64,000 nucleotides of DNA, from assembly GCA_002256985.1 (NCBI GenBank), contig NCGO01000001.1, positions 868,001 to 932,000 of the forward strand, given 5' to 3'. Origin of the DNA: Novosphingobium sp. 28-62-57 (lineage in GTDB: Bacteria > Pseudomonadota > Alphaproteobacteria > Sphingomonadales > Sphingomonadaceae). A model generated the notes under the pieces. It saw only the letters and a program-made list of their open reading frames with translations, searched no databases and was not told the origin of the DNA. Shown here in pieces: positions 37,362 through 48,271 of this stretch. Each line of letters starts with the position of its first letter. The first letter of the stretch is position 1. Both the position numbers and the translations under genes were made by a program.

Positions 37362-39560
37362 ATGGCCGAGATCACCGCAGAAGTCGTCGCCGCCCATGGG
37401 CTGTCCGAGGAAGAGTACCAGCGCGTTCTGAACGCGCTCGGGCGTGAACCGAACCTTGTCGAACTCGGCATTTTCTCGGTCATGTGGTCCGAACATTGCT
37501 CCTACAAATCGAGCCGCATTCACCTCAAGAAGCTGCCCACCAGCGCGCCTTGGGTGATTTGCGGCCCCGGTGAAAACGCGGGCGTAATCGATATCGGCAT
37601 GGGGCCGGACGGGGTGGGCCAGGCCGCCATCTTCAAGATGGAAAGCCACAACCACCCCTCCTACATCGAACCCTATCAGGGCGCTGCCACCGGCGTCGGC
37701 GGCATCCTGCGCGATGTTTTCACCATGGGCGCGCGCCCTGTGGCAAACATGAACGCGCTGCGTTTCGGCCGTCCCGATCACCCCAAGATGAAGCACCTGG
37801 TGCAAGGCGTGGTCGCCGGCATCGGCGGCTATGGCAATTGCGTTGGCGTGCCGACGGTGGGTGGCGAGACCAATTTCCACCCGGCCTATGACGGCAACAT
37901 CCTCGTCAACGCGATGACCGTGGGCGTCGCCGATCAGGACAAGATCTTCTATTCCGCCGCCACCGGCATCGGCAATCCCATCGTCTACGTCGGCTCTAAA
38001 ACAGGGCGCGACGGCATCCACGGGGCAACCATGGCCAGCGCCGATTTCGGCGAGGATTCCGAAGCCAAGCGCCCCACCGTGCAAGTCGGCGATCCCTTCA
38101 CCGAAAAGCTGCTGATCGAAGCCTGCCTCGAACTGATGGCGACCGATGCTATCGTCGCGATTCAGGACATGGGCGCGGCTGGCCTCACCTCCTCCTCGGT
38201 AGAAATGGCGACCAACGGCAAGGCCGGCATTATTCTCGACATGGACAAGGTGCCCTGCCGGGAAGAGGGCATGACGCCTTATGAAATGATGCTGTCAGAA
38301 AGCCAGGAGCGCATGCTCATGGTGCTCAAGCCCGGCAAGGAAGCCATGGCTGAGGCGATCTTCCGCAAGTGGGAGCTGGATTTCGCGGTCATCGGCGAAG
38401 TGACCGATACCGGCCACATGGTGCTGAAATTCAAGGGCGAGACCGTCTGCAACATTCCGCTCGGGCCGCTCGCCGAAGACGCCCCGCTCTATGATCGCCC
38501 GGCGCTCAGCCTTGAAGACTACAAGGCCTGGGCCAAGGTGCCGCCGCTTGGCGAAGTGCCCACCAGCACCGACATTGGCACAGACTTGCTCAAACTGATG
38601 GCCTGCCCTGATCTCGCCAGCCGCCGCTGGATTTACGAACAATACGATTCGCAGGTCGGCGCAGACACGCTGCAAAAGTCGGGCGGCGATGCTGCCGTCG
38701 TGCGCATCCACGGTACGAAAAAAGCGCTGGCGATGAGCACGGATTGCACCCCGCGCTACTGCTATGCCGACCCCTACGAGGGCGGCAAGCAGGCGGTGGC
38801 CGAAACCTACCGCAACATCTCGGCTGTCGGCGCGCGGCCTTTGGCCATCACCAACTGCCTGAACTTCGCCAACCCCCAGCGCCCCGAAATCATGGCGCAA
38901 ATCGTCCATGCGCTTGAAGGCATGGGCGATGCTTGCCGCGCGCTCGACTATCCCATCGTTTCGGGCAACGTCTCGCTCTACAACGAATCGAAGGCGACCG
39001 GCGGCGGCTCGGCCATTCTGCCCACGCCTGCCATTGGCGGTGTTGGTCTGATGGAGGACCATGAAGTCATGGCCACCGTCGCTTTCAAGGCTGAAGGCGA
39101 AGCGATATTCGTAATCGGCCAGAACAATGGCCACCTCGGCCAGTCGCTGTGGCTGCGCGAAATCCACGGCCGCGAAGCTGGCGATGCCCCCACCGTCGAT
39201 CTGGCTACCGAACGCCGCCACGGCGAATTCGTCCGCGAACTGATTGCACAGGGCAAAGTCAGCGCAGTGCACGACGTTTCCGACGGCGGCCTTCTCGTCG
39301 CGCTAGCCGAGATGGCGATGGCCAGCGGCATCGGCTGCAAGCTTGAGGAAATAGGCGACCATTTCACCGCATTCGGCGAAGATCAGAGCCGCTACATCGT
39401 GACCAGCACGGTGGCCGAAACAATCCAGGCCGCCGGTATCCCGATGAGCCGCATTGGCACCACAGGCGGGGATGCCGTATCTGGCCCCGGCTTCTCGGTC
39501 CCCGTCGCCACCCTGCGCGAAGCCAACGAAGCCTTCTTCCGCGATTGGATGGAAGGGTAA
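37362..39560 (+). CDS. purL: Phosphoribosylformylglycinamidine synthase subunit PurL
   Basis: ATP-dependent conversion of FGAR to FGAM in purine synthesis, acting with PurQ and PurS. 732 residues, the length of the small (non-fused) PurL. Seen: [19 protein letters not shown] near residue 45, the nucleotide-binding segment [24 protein letters not shown], and two AIRS-type repeats with GNVSLYNES in the second. The glutaminase partner purQ and purS are not adjacent in this window. Followed by a long inverted repeat. Confidence 0.97.
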   Translation: MAEITAEVVAAHGLSEEEYQRVLNALGREPNLVELGIFSVMWSEHCSYKSSRIHLKKLPTSAPWVICGPGENAGVIDIGMGPDGVGQAAIFKMESHNHPSYIEPYQGAATGVGGILRDVFTMGARPVANMNALRFGRPDHPKMKHLVQGVVAGIGGYGNCVGVPTVGGETNFHPAYDGNILVNAMTVGVADQDKIFYSAATGIGNPIVYVGSKTGRDGIHGATMASADFGEDSEAKRPTVQVGDPFTEKLLIEACLELMATDAIVAIQDMGAAGLTSSSVEMATNGKAGIILDMDKVPCREEGMTPYEMMLSESQERMLMVLKPGKEAMAEAIFRKWELDFAVIGEVTDTGHMVLKFKGETVCNIPLGPLAEDAPLYDRPALSLEDYKAWAKVPPLGEVPTSTDIGTDLLKLMACPDLASRRWIYEQYDSQVGADTLQKSGGDAAVVRIHGTKKALAMSTDCTPRYCYADPYEGGKQAVAETYRNISAVGARPLAITNCLNFANPQRPEIMAQIVHALEGMGDACRALDYPIVSGNVSLYNESKATGGGSAILPTPAIGGVGLMEDHEVMATVAFKAEGEAIFVIGQNNGHLGQSLWLREIHGREAGDAPTVDLATERRHGEFVRELIAQGKVSAVHDVSDGGLLVALAEMAMASGIGCKLEEIGDHFTAFGEDQSRYIVTSTVAETIQAAGIPMSRIGTTGGDAVSGPGFSVPVATLREANEAFFRDWMEG

Positions 39561-39580
39561 GGCCAAGCCAAAAATACCAT

Positions 39581-39663
39581 GCGCCCCCGCGCAGGCGGGG
39601 GCCTCAGGCGTTTTACATTAGCGTTCCGTAACAACCCTGAGGCCCCCGCCTTCGCGGGGGCGC
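39581..39663. repeat. Inverted repeat, GCGCCCCCGC family
   Basis: Arms 39581-39608 and 39636-39663 (28 bp) are complementary except for one base. They enclose a 27-bp AT-richer centre. The element sits between the convergent purL and Coq4-like genes, where it may end both transcripts. It belongs to a different family from the 3546 and 4826 palindromes. Confidence 0.85.
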
Positions 39664-39677
39664 GGCACTTGTAGTTC

Positions 39678-40502
39678 TCAGGCCGCCAGCTTCACCGTGG
39701 CGCTCTTCCCCAGCAAATCATAAGGATCAACGCCCAGCCCGCGCCAGATCGCATGCGCCTGCTGATAATGCACCGCAGGCGTGATGTTCAGCCGCCGCCG
39801 CACGTCCTCAAGCGGCATCGGCAACAATTCGGTCAACGCTTGTTCGCACAGCCGCGGGCAGGCCTTGCCCAGTTTCTGCCCTTCCCGCACGGCCTTCAGA
39901 ACCGGCGCGCTGCGGCGAGTCTGCTTGTTGATGTTCAGCCCCGCCATGTACCCGATGAACAAGTGCGCCGGTGAAGGCTGCTGGCTGTACGTGAACGCCA
40001 GCACGCAGGCCTCACCCAGAGCATCGCGGCCATAGCCGGTCAAAACATGAAGCATATCATGCACATCGCGCATGCGGTTGAGATACCACTTGAACTGATC
40101 GTCGAACTGTTCGAACCCGCTTGAGCGCGTAAAGCGGTCAAACTCTTCCACCAGTCCCTGCGCGCTCAGCCCCTCGCGCTCCATGAAATCGCAATAGGCA
40201 TGGGCCAGCGATCCCTTGGGCGTCAGGCGCAGCGCCGCGTGATCATCGAGGATCGCCGGAAGATAGGGCTCCTTGGCACGCAAAGCCTGCCCGCGCTCAC
40301 TGCGCAGGAAGTTTTCGGCCGAACCCCGCAAGTTGCGCCACGGCAGCGACTGAAAGATGTGGAACACCTCTTCGGTGTTTTCCTTGTCTTTCAGCAGGTT
40401 CTGGAAATGCCGCCACGCCTTGAACGGCCTGAGCTTCATCTCGGGCCGGCGCTCGTCATAGATCGGCAGGTCGGCACGGATCGCACCGGTCATGGCATTC
40501 AC
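39678..40502 (-). CDS. Coq4-family protein
   Basis: 274 residues resembling the Coq4 family, whose eukaryotic member organises ubiquinone synthesis. The metal-site motif HDxxHxxxG is seen as VHDMLHVLTGYGRDALGE near residue 145. The region around it (QFDDQFKWYLNRMRD) also fits. The start is GTG 40502 with GGGAGA six bases upstream; ATG 40493 is an alternative. A strong promoter with a palindrome in its spacer lies immediately upstream. A catabolic or quinone-related role in bacteria is inferred only. Confidence 0.85.
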   Translation of the reverse strand: MNAMTGAIRADLPIYDERRPEMKLRPFKAWRHFQNLLKDKENTEEVFHIFQSLPWRNLRGSAENFLRSERGQALRAKEPYLPAILDDHAALRLTPKGSLAHAYCDFMEREGLSAQGLVEEFDRFTRSSGFEQFDDQFKWYLNRMRDVHDMLHVLTGYGRDALGEACVLAFTYSQQPSPAHLFIGYMAGLNINKQTRRSAPVLKAVREGQKLGKACPRLCEQALTELLPMPLEDVRRRLNITPAVHYQQAHAIWRGLGVDPYDLLGKSATVKLAA

Positions 40503-40531
40503 GGCGATTCTCCCATTATTCTTTCAGCGGA

Positions 40532-40561
40532 ATACTAACAGGAGTGTAAATACACCGTCAA
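40532..40561 (-). promoter_or_regulatory. Promoter of the Coq4-like gene with embedded palindrome
   Basis: On the minus strand TTGACG (40561-40556) and TAGTAT (40537-40532) are separated by 18 bp. The spacer contains the palindrome GTGTAAATACAC (40544-40555), placed as expected for a repressor operator. The -35 overlaps the 3' end of serB. Confidence 0.55.
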
Positions 40562-41442
40562 TCCAGCACCCAGTGCTCGCGCGCTATGCCCAGAAGGGAA
40601 AGGATCGCGGTCAGATCGCCCCGGTCGATCCAGCCATTGGCCGCCGCGCGCGCCTTGGGCTTGGCGCGATAGGCGATGCCGAAACTGGCGGCCTCGATCA
40701 TCGGAATGTCATTCGCGCCATCGCCAGTGGCAAGGCTGAACGCCCCCTCGCCCATGCGCGCGGCCTCTTCCAGCAGCACCTGCTTCTTGACCGCGCTGTC
40801 CACGATCCCGCCCACCAACTCGCCGGTCAGCTTGCCATCGTGCAGCCCAAGCCGGTTGCCCACCACCCGGTCAAAGCCCAGCAACTGCGCCACCGGATCG
40901 GCAAAGGAATGAAAACCGCCCGTCACCAGCACCGTATGGCACCCGCGCGCCTTAAGCGTGGAAACCAGCGTGCGCGCGCCCTCCATCGGGCGGATGCGTT
41001 CATCCAGACACTGCGCAATCGCGCTCTCGGGTAGGTCCTTCAGCAGCCCAACCCGCTCCCGCAGCGCGGATTCGAAATCGAGTTCGCCCTGCATCGCGCG
41101 CTCGGTGATCGCGGCGATGCGGTCTTTCAGTCCGGCAAAATCGGCCAGCTCATCGATGCACTCCTGCCCGATCATCGTCGAATCCATGTCCGACACGAAC
41201 AGGTGCGGGATGTCGATCAGGCCCTCTGCCACCAGCAAATCACTTTCGGGGAAGCACTGGTCGAGGATCTGGCGGATGCCCACCGGATTGCCCTCCACCA
41301 CTTCCAGTTCCAGCACCTCGTCGCAGGTGTCGAGCATGCCCGCGCCCGCCACTTCCCAATCGCGCGCCTCGATCATTTCCATCGCAAGCGAGAGATTGTC
41401 ACCAAGCGTCTCAGGGTCTGCTATCAGGCGCGCGATGATCAA
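40558..41442 (-). CDS. serB: Phosphoserine phosphatase
   Basis: Last step of serine synthesis. HAD-superfamily enzyme of 294 residues with the catalytic [16 protein letters not shown] motif near residue 85, [12 protein letters not shown] (motif II) and [10 protein letters not shown] (motif III). The start is TTG 41442 with AAGGA seven bases before it, giving the family-like N-terminus [13 protein letters not shown]; the frame open to 41595 is not conserved. The 5' end overlaps that of miaA head to head by 8 bp. Confidence 0.93.
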   Translation of the reverse strand: MIIARLIADPETLGDNLSLAMEMIEARDWEVAGAGMLDTCDEVLELEVVEGNPVGIRQILDQCFPESDLLVAEGLIDIPHLFVSDMDSTMIGQECIDELADFAGLKDRIAAITERAMQGELDFESALRERVGLLKDLPESAIAQCLDERIRPMEGARTLVSTLKARGCHTVLVTGGFHSFADPVAQLLGFDRVVGNRLGLHDGKLTGELVGGIVDSAVKKQVLLEEAARMGEGAFSLATGDGANDIPMIEAASFGIAYRAKPKARAAANGWIDRGDLTAILSLLGIAREHWVLD

Positions 41443-42409
41443 CGGGGAATCCTTTTCTGCAAGCGCGTGGCATGTCGGGGCTGACAGGCCGCGCGTCGCG
41501 CTAATCGCAGGGCCGACCGCCAGCGGCAAGAGCGATCTGGCCGTCCAGCTTGCCTTGCATGCAAAAGCGCAAGGGCGAGAGGCTGTGATTATCAACGCCG
41601 ATAGCGCGCAAGTCTACGCCGACCTTGCCGTGGTCAGCGCCCGCCCCTCAGAAGCGGAAATGCAAGGCGTCCCGCATTTGCTGTTCGGCGCTTGGGACGG
41701 CGCACAAGCTTGTTCCGCCGCCGATTGGTCTGCTGCTGCAAAGCGTGAAATTGCAGCCGCCCATGCCGCGGGAGCCTTGCCCATCCTCGTCGGCGGCACC
41801 GGCCTCTATATCAACACGCTGCTGCACGGCATCGCCCCGGTCCCGGAAATCGACCCCGAAGTGCGCGAAGCGGTGCGCGCCATGCCTGTGGCGGCGGCCT
41901 ACGCCGCGCTCCAGGCCGAAGACCCTGATCGCGCCGCCCTGCTCGCCCCGGCCGATGCCCAGCGCATCACTCGCGCGCTGGAGGTCGTCCGCTCCACCGG
42001 CGCTCCCCTCGCCCACTGGCAGCAACAGCGCACCGGCGGCATTGCCGACAGGATCGAACTTGCCCCGGTCATCCTGATGCCGGATCGCCAATGGCTCTAC
42101 TGCCGCTGCGACCTGCGCTTTGAACGCATGTGGCAGGCAGGCGCAGTGGACGAAGTGCAGGCGCTGCTCGCCCGCAATCTGCCCGATTCGCAGCCTGTGA
42201 TGCGCGCCATTGGTGTGCCCGAGATTGCCGCTTTCCTGCACGGCGAATTGTCACAGGTCGAAGCCATCGCGGCTGGCCAGCAGGCCACGCGCAACTATGC
42301 CAAGCGGCAATATACGTGGCTCAAAAACCAGAATCCGGGCGATTGGCCGCGCATCGCGTACGAAAATTCCATTGACACAGCCCATATCGTAAGTTTATTG
42401 CGCATATAG
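41435..42409 (+). CDS. miaA: tRNA dimethylallyltransferase
   Basis: Adds the dimethylallyl group to A37 of tRNAs reading UNN codons. 324 residues. The P-loop GPTASGKS lies at about residues 26-33, followed by [20 protein letters not shown] (with the substrate Asp) and [15 protein letters not shown]. The start ATG 41435 is the nearest in-frame start before the P-loop; there is no later one. This places the start inside the serB coding region. The C-terminal [15 protein letters not shown] is typical. Confidence 0.93.
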   Translation: MINGESFSASAWHVGADRPRVALIAGPTASGKSDLAVQLALHAKAQGREAVIINADSAQVYADLAVVSARPSEAEMQGVPHLLFGAWDGAQACSAADWSAAAKREIAAAHAAGALPILVGGTGLYINTLLHGIAPVPEIDPEVREAVRAMPVAAAYAALQAEDPDRAALLAPADAQRITRALEVVRSTGAPLAHWQQQRTGGIADRIELAPVILMPDRQWLYCRCDLRFERMWQAGAVDEVQALLARNLPDSQPVMRAIGVPEIAAFLHGELSQVEAIAAGQQATRNYAKRQYTWLKNQNPGDWPRIAYENSIDTAHIVSLLRI

Positions 42410-42413
42410 CCGG

Positions 42414-42435
42414 TTGACACGACCTTTTGTGTCAA
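42414..42435 (+). promoter_or_regulatory. Inverted repeat TTGACAC-N8-GTGTCAA, probable ilvB promoter/operator
   Basis: Perfect 7-bp arms with an 8-bp spacer, starting 4 bp after the miaA stop. The left arm contains a consensus -35 TTGACA, and TAGCAG 17 bp downstream is a possible -10. It may be promoter and operator together for ilvB, about 180 bp downstream. Confidence 0.45.
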
Positions 42436-42498
42436 GTAGCAGGCCGTCAATTGCTTGGTCCACCTCATGTGCGGATCAGGTGCCCGAGTAGGGAGAGA

Positions 42499-42539
42499 CG
42501 GCCCGGCGCAGCTAGCCTGCAGCCGGGCCGCAGTTTTTT
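42499..42539 (+). terminator. Intrinsic terminator/attenuator in front of ilvB
   Basis: CGGCCCGGC (42499-42507) pairs perfectly with GCCGGGCCG (42522-42530), and GCAG with CTGC extends the stem inside. After three bases, six T residues follow. It lies about 90 bp after miaA and 60 bp before ilvB, so it could end miaA transcripts, attenuate ilvB, or both. I found no convincing branched-chain leader peptide in front of it. Confidence 0.75.
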
Positions 42540-42599
42540 GTTTTTCAGGCGCGGTATCGGGGCTAACGGCCCTCCCACGCGAAGATAAGGTGAAGCAAC

Positions 42600-44348
42600 G
42601 TGACAACCGAGCGCAGCGGCGCCGAAATTCTGGTCGAAAGCCTTGTCGCCAAGGGGGTCGAATTCGTGTTCGGCTATCCGGGCGGTGCCGTGCTGCCGAT
42701 CTATGACGCGCTGTTTGGCGATGAACGCATCCGCCACATCCTCGTCCGCCATGAAGCAGGCGCTGCCCACGCCGCAGAAGGCTATGCCCGCGCAACTGGC
42801 AAGCCCGGCGTCGTGCTCGTCACGTCCGGCCCCGGCGCTACCAACGCTGTCACCGGTATTGCCGATGCCTTCATGGATTCGATCCCGATGGTGGTCATCA
42901 CCGGGCAGGTTCCCACCGGCCTGATCGGGTCCGACGCGTTTCAGGAAGCCGATACTGTCGGCATCACGCGCCACTGCACCAAGCACAACTATCTGGTCAA
43001 AGACCCGGCACAGCTTGCCGCCATCATTGACGAAGCGTTCCGCATCGCCACCGAAGGCCGCCCCGGCCCGGTCGTGATCGATATCCCCAAGGACGTGCAG
43101 ATCGCCTCGGCTCTGTGGAACGGCACGGCCCCACAGCAGCGCAACCGCTACAACCCGCAGACCGAAGCAGGCGCAGTCGAAATCGCGCAGGCCATCGACA
43201 TGATCGCCAAGGCCAAGGCCCCGGTGTTCTATACCGGCGGCGGCGTGATCAATTCCGGCCCGCTGGCCGCGCAATTGCTGCAGGAACTGCAGGCGCTCAC
43301 CGGCGCGCCGGTCACCTCCACATTGATGGGCCTTGGTGCGTTTCCCGCTGACCACCCCGCGTGGCTGGGCATGTTGGGCATGCACGGCACTTATGAAGCC
43401 AATCTTACGATGAATCAGGCGGATCTGATGGTCTGCATCGGCGCGCGCTTTGATGATCGCGTAACCGGCCGTCTCGATGCCTTCTCGCCTGACAGCAAGA
43501 AGATCCACATCGATATCGATCGCGCCTCGATCAACAAGACCGTGGCGGTCGATCTGCCCGTCATCGGCGATTGCGGCAAAGTCCTCGCCCAGTTGATCGA
43601 CGCCTGGCACCAGCGCGGTTACAAGGCGCAGGACCTGTCCGCATGGAACGCCCGCATCGAAGGCTGGCGTGGCCGCAAGAGCCTTGCCTACCCGCGCAAG
43701 TCCAAGGCGATCATGCCGCAATATGCGGTTGAACGCCTTTATGAGCTGACCAAGCACCGCGAACCGATCATCTCCACCGAGGTCGGCCAGCACCAGATGT
43801 GGGCGGCGCAGTACTTCCACTTCATGAAGCCCAACAAGTGGCTCACCTCCGGCGGCCTCGGCACGATGGGCTATGGCCTGCCCGCTGCCATCGGCGCGCA
43901 GGCGGGCTTCCCCGATGCGCTGGTGATCGACATTGCCGGTGACGCTTCGATCCAGATGAACATTCAGGAACTGGGCACCGCCACGCAATATCGCCTGCCG
44001 GTCAAGGTTTTCGTGCTCAACAACGAATGGATGGGCATGGTCCGCCAGTGGCAGGAACTGACCTACGAAAGCCGCTATTCGAACTCGTACTCCGACAGTC
44101 TGCCCGATTTCGTGAAGCTGGCCGAAGCCTATGGCTGGAAAGGCATCCGCATCACCGATGAAAGCGAGCTGGACGCCGGCATTCAGGCGATGATGGACCA
44201 TGATGGCCCGGTCTTCGTCGATTGCCTCGTGGCGAAGGAGGCCAACTGCTTCCCGATGATCCCATCGGGCGCAGCCCATACCGACATGATCCTCTACGGC
44301 GATGAAGTGGCCGGCACGATGGACGACGAAGCCAAGGCGCTGGTGTGA
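42600..44348 (+). CDS. ilvB: Acetolactate synthase large (catalytic) subunit
   Basis: TPP- and FAD-dependent first common step of valine, leucine and isoleucine synthesis. 582 residues. The TPP glutamate is in [18 protein letters not shown], the FAD region is [10 protein letters not shown], and the TPP/Mg motif is [18 protein letters not shown] followed by NN. The start is GTG 42600 with AAGGTGAAG before it. The stop TGA overlaps the ATG of a 57-residue ORF, which in turn overlaps ilvN. Confidence 0.96.
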   Translation: MTTERSGAEILVESLVAKGVEFVFGYPGGAVLPIYDALFGDERIRHILVRHEAGAAHAAEGYARATGKPGVVLVTSGPGATNAVTGIADAFMDSIPMVVITGQVPTGLIGSDAFQEADTVGITRHCTKHNYLVKDPAQLAAIIDEAFRIATEGRPGPVVIDIPKDVQIASALWNGTAPQQRNRYNPQTEAGAVEIAQAIDMIAKAKAPVFYTGGGVINSGPLAAQLLQELQALTGAPVTSTLMGLGAFPADHPAWLGMLGMHGTYEANLTMNQADLMVCIGARFDDRVTGRLDAFSPDSKKIHIDIDRASINKTVAVDLPVIGDCGKVLAQLIDAWHQRGYKAQDLSAWNARIEGWRGRKSLAYPRKSKAIMPQYAVERLYELTKHREPIISTEVGQHQMWAAQYFHFMKPNKWLTSGGLGTMGYGLPAAIGAQAGFPDALVIDIAGDASIQMNIQELGTATQYRLPVKVFVLNNEWMGMVRQWQELTYESRYSNSYSDSLPDFVKLAEAYGWKGIRITDESELDAGIQAMMDHDGPVFVDCLVAKEANCFPMIPSGAAHTDMILYGDEVAGTMDDEAKALV

Positions 44349-44517
44349 TGGAAATTTTCATAGTTTCCGCAGTCGCATTGATTTGCGCAGCATTTGCAGT
44401 TCGTGATTTTCGTCGAAAAGATTACATCTGGGCCGCGCTGGCTTCAGCTGCCTTTATCGCTTTGATTTCGATGCCTTTCCCAACTCATTCGGTCTCAATA
44501 GACCTCCCGAGCGCAAA

Positions 44518-44521
<4 letters not shown>
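44348..44521 (+). CDS. Small hydrophobic protein between ilvB and ilvN
   Basis: 57 residues ([18 protein letters not shown]...). Two hydrophobic segments, about 3-18 and 26-42, are separated by the charged turn RDFRRKD, so a membrane hairpin with a short polar C-terminus is predicted. The ATG overlaps the ilvB TGA (ATGA), and its own TGA overlaps the ilvN ATG (ATGA), so the three are coupled end to end. Base composition is clearly poorer in G+C than in the flanking genes, with codons such as ATA, ATT and TTT. No family recognised. The tight fit in the operon argues for a real gene. Confidence 0.6.
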
Positions 44522-46253
<1,732 letters not shown>

Positions 46254-46270
46254 TCCGACAAACACACGCA

Positions 46271-46305
46271 AAAAAAGGCGGACCCCTGTGGTTCGCCTCT
46301 TTTTT
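46271..46305. terminator. Bidirectional terminator between ilvC and the glycosyltransferase gene
   Basis: AGGCGGACC (46276-46284) pairs with GGTTCGCCT (46290-46298), one G-U pair, around CCTGT. It has six T residues on the ilvC side and an A-run (46270-46276) serving the opposite strand. Confidence 0.9.
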
Positions 46306-46312
46306 GTGCCCG

Positions 46313-47413
46313 TCAGCCTCTGCGGCTGGCCACCCGCGTATCGAACCATGCCAGATAGGCATCGGCGCAGGCATCAGGCGCAAGATGCCCCACCAGCGCA
46401 TGCAATTGTGCCGCCTCTGGCCGCGGTGCCGCCAACACTTGCATCAGCGCATCGGCCAGCGCCTCTGCACTGCGATGATCCACAATCCGCCCCGCTTCCG
46501 GAATGGTCATGACTTCGCGCAACAGTGCCGAACATGGTGTGCTGACCACCGGCACACCCTGCGCCAGCGCCTCCAGCGCCACAGCCGGGCCACCCTCATA
46601 GACCGATGAAACCAGCAAGGCATCGGCGCTGCGCAAATAGGCATCGATCGCAGGCACGTGCCCCAGAAACCGGACCTTGCCGTCCAGCCCCAGACGCTGC
46701 GCCATCGCCTCCATCGCGGGTCTTAACCGGCCATCGCCGAGCAGCGTCAGCCGCACCGGCATCAGATCCGCCAGCGCAGCCACCGTCTGCAAAGCCAGCG
46801 GCACATCCTTCTGCGGTTCAAACCGCCCGGCCCACACGATCTCCTTGGTCGCCGATGCTGCCTTCCGGGTTTGCGGGGCATCGGCAAGATAGACCGGATC
46901 ATAGAGCATGGCGACGGGCACCTCCGGGGTGACGGCGAGCATCTCCTGCTGCAACCCGCGATTCATCGCGGCAAAGCCATCGATGTGCGGCGAAATCCGC
47001 GCCAGATACCACCGCACTGCAAAGGCAAAGACACCCGACGGCACCGCCGGGTTGGACAGCTTGGCCACCAAAGCCGCCCGCGCCCGCACTTTGCCCAGCG
47101 CTGGAATCAACGGGAAATGAAAATTGCCCGGCAGAAAAATCAGGTCAGGGCCGATCTGCGCCAGCTTGCGCGCCATGGCCTGCGCCAGGCGAATCCGGCT
47201 GAACGCTCCGCGCGCAATGGGCGGCGAAAGCACCACAACCTCAACGCCAGAATCGAGGCCGTCCTCCAGCCCGCCCTGGCGGGAGCCGCACAGGATCGTC
47301 ACCTTGCGGCCGCGCGCAAGCCAGTGCCGCGCCATGCCCAGCGCCACGCGCTCCGTACCGCCGCGATAGAAATCGTGAAGACAAATCACGATGTGTCGTG
47401 CGGCGTTATCCAT
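46313..47413 (-). CDS. Glycosyltransferase, group 1 (GT4-like, GT-B fold)
   Basis: 366 residues from ATG 47413 (MDNAARHIVICLHDFYRGGTER). The N-terminal domain carries the RGGTER glycine turn. The C-terminal Glycos_transf_1 domain has VWAGRFEPQKDVPLAL and the EGGPAVALEALAQGVPVVST motif, where the EX7E-type nucleotide-sugar site lies. Probably acts in polysaccharide or lipopolysaccharide assembly at the cytoplasmic face; donor and acceptor unknown. The frame upstream to 47533 is not conserved-looking. No other glycan genes are adjacent. Confidence 0.88.
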   Translation of the reverse strand: MDNAARHIVICLHDFYRGGTERVALGMARHWLARGRKVTILCGSRQGGLEDGLDSGVEVVVLSPPIARGAFSRIRLAQAMARKLAQIGPDLIFLPGNFHFPLIPALGKVRARAALVAKLSNPAVPSGVFAFAVRWYLARISPHIDGFAAMNRGLQQEMLAVTPEVPVAMLYDPVYLADAPQTRKAASATKEIVWAGRFEPQKDVPLALQTVAALADLMPVRLTLLGDGRLRPAMEAMAQRLGLDGKVRFLGHVPAIDAYLRSADALLVSSVYEGGPAVALEALAQGVPVVSTPCSALLREVMTIPEAGRIVDHRSAEALADALMQVLAAPRPEAAQLHALVGHLAPDACADAYLAWFDTRVASRRG

Positions 47414-47616
47414 AGCCTGCTTCAAACACCAAAACGGCGCGCTTTTCCACCAGTCCTGCACGAATGATCGACAAATGCGGTGGAAGACACAATCTTTCGG
47501 CTGGCTGTCCACCGATGCGCATTGGAGCACCATCCAGCTCTGTTCACCACATCAGCCTTGTGCCGCACGGCTGGCAATGGCATCCCAAGACCATCTTGTC
47601 CTCAGGAGATCCCCCC

Positions 47617-48267
47617 ATGCCAAACCTCTCGCGCGCTCTTCGCCTTGCGCTTCCGCTCGCCCTTGTCGCCGCTGCTGCCCCGATGGTTGCGCAAATGCCC
47701 GAAGTTCCGGGCAAGGCTGACAAGGCGCGCGTCACCGCAGGCACCTATACCGCCGATGCCGGCCACTCGCTCGTCGCATGGAAGGTCAACCACTTCGGCT
47801 TCAACGATTATTTCGGCCTGTTCGGCGATGTCAGTGGCTCGCTCACGCTCGATCCGGCCAATCCCGCTGCCGCCAAAGTTACGGTCACAATCCCCGTTTC
47901 CAAGGTCGTCACGGCCAGCGCTGGCCTCACCAGCCACCTGCTCAAGCCCGCCGCCGAAGGCAAGAGCGCCGACTTCTTCGGTGCCACGCCTGCCGATGCC
48001 ACGTTCGTCTCCACCAGCGTTGCCCCCGGCGCCGATGGCATGAGCGCCAAGATCACCGGCGATCTCACGCTGAACGGCGTGACCAAGCCGGTCACCATCG
48101 ACGCGACATTCGCAGGCGCCGGCACCAATCCGTTCAGCAAGGCCGCAACGGTCGGCTTCCACGGCAAGGCCGTGATCAAGCGCTCAGACTTCAACGTGAA
48201 GTACGGCCTGCCCTTCGTCTCGGACGAAGTGGCACTCGACATCACCGCCGCCTTCGAAAAGAAGTAA
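47617..48267 (+). CDS. YceI-like lipid-binding periplasmic protein
   Basis: 216 residues with a signal peptide (MPNLSRALRLALPLALVAAAAPMVAQ). The YceI lipocalin-like domain begins YTADAGHSLVAWKVNHFGFNDYFG and ends KRSDFNVKYGLPFVSDEVAL, both family hallmarks. Such proteins bind polyprenoid lipids in the periplasm; the ligand here is unknown. ATG 47617 with AGGAGAT upstream is the start; the longer frame to 47464 has no signal peptide. Stand-alone gene. Confidence 0.92.
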   Translation: MPNLSRALRLALPLALVAAAAPMVAQMPEVPGKADKARVTAGTYTADAGHSLVAWKVNHFGFNDYFGLFGDVSGSLTLDPANPAAAKVTVTIPVSKVVTASAGLTSHLLKPAAEGKSADFFGATPADATFVSTSVAPGADGMSAKITGDLTLNGVTKPVTIDATFAGAGTNPFSKAATVGFHGKAVIKRSDFNVKYGLPFVSDEVALDITAAFEKK

Positions 48268-48271
48268 GCCC

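Noticed and set aside
42455-42599. Branched-chain leader peptide in front of ilvB
   Set aside because: The only ATG frames there are not enriched in Ile, Val or Leu and run into ilvB in another frame.
42465-44279. 604-codon minus-strand frame opposite ilvB
   Set aside because: Shadow of ilvB, whose motifs and length are clear; no ribosome-binding site or family match.
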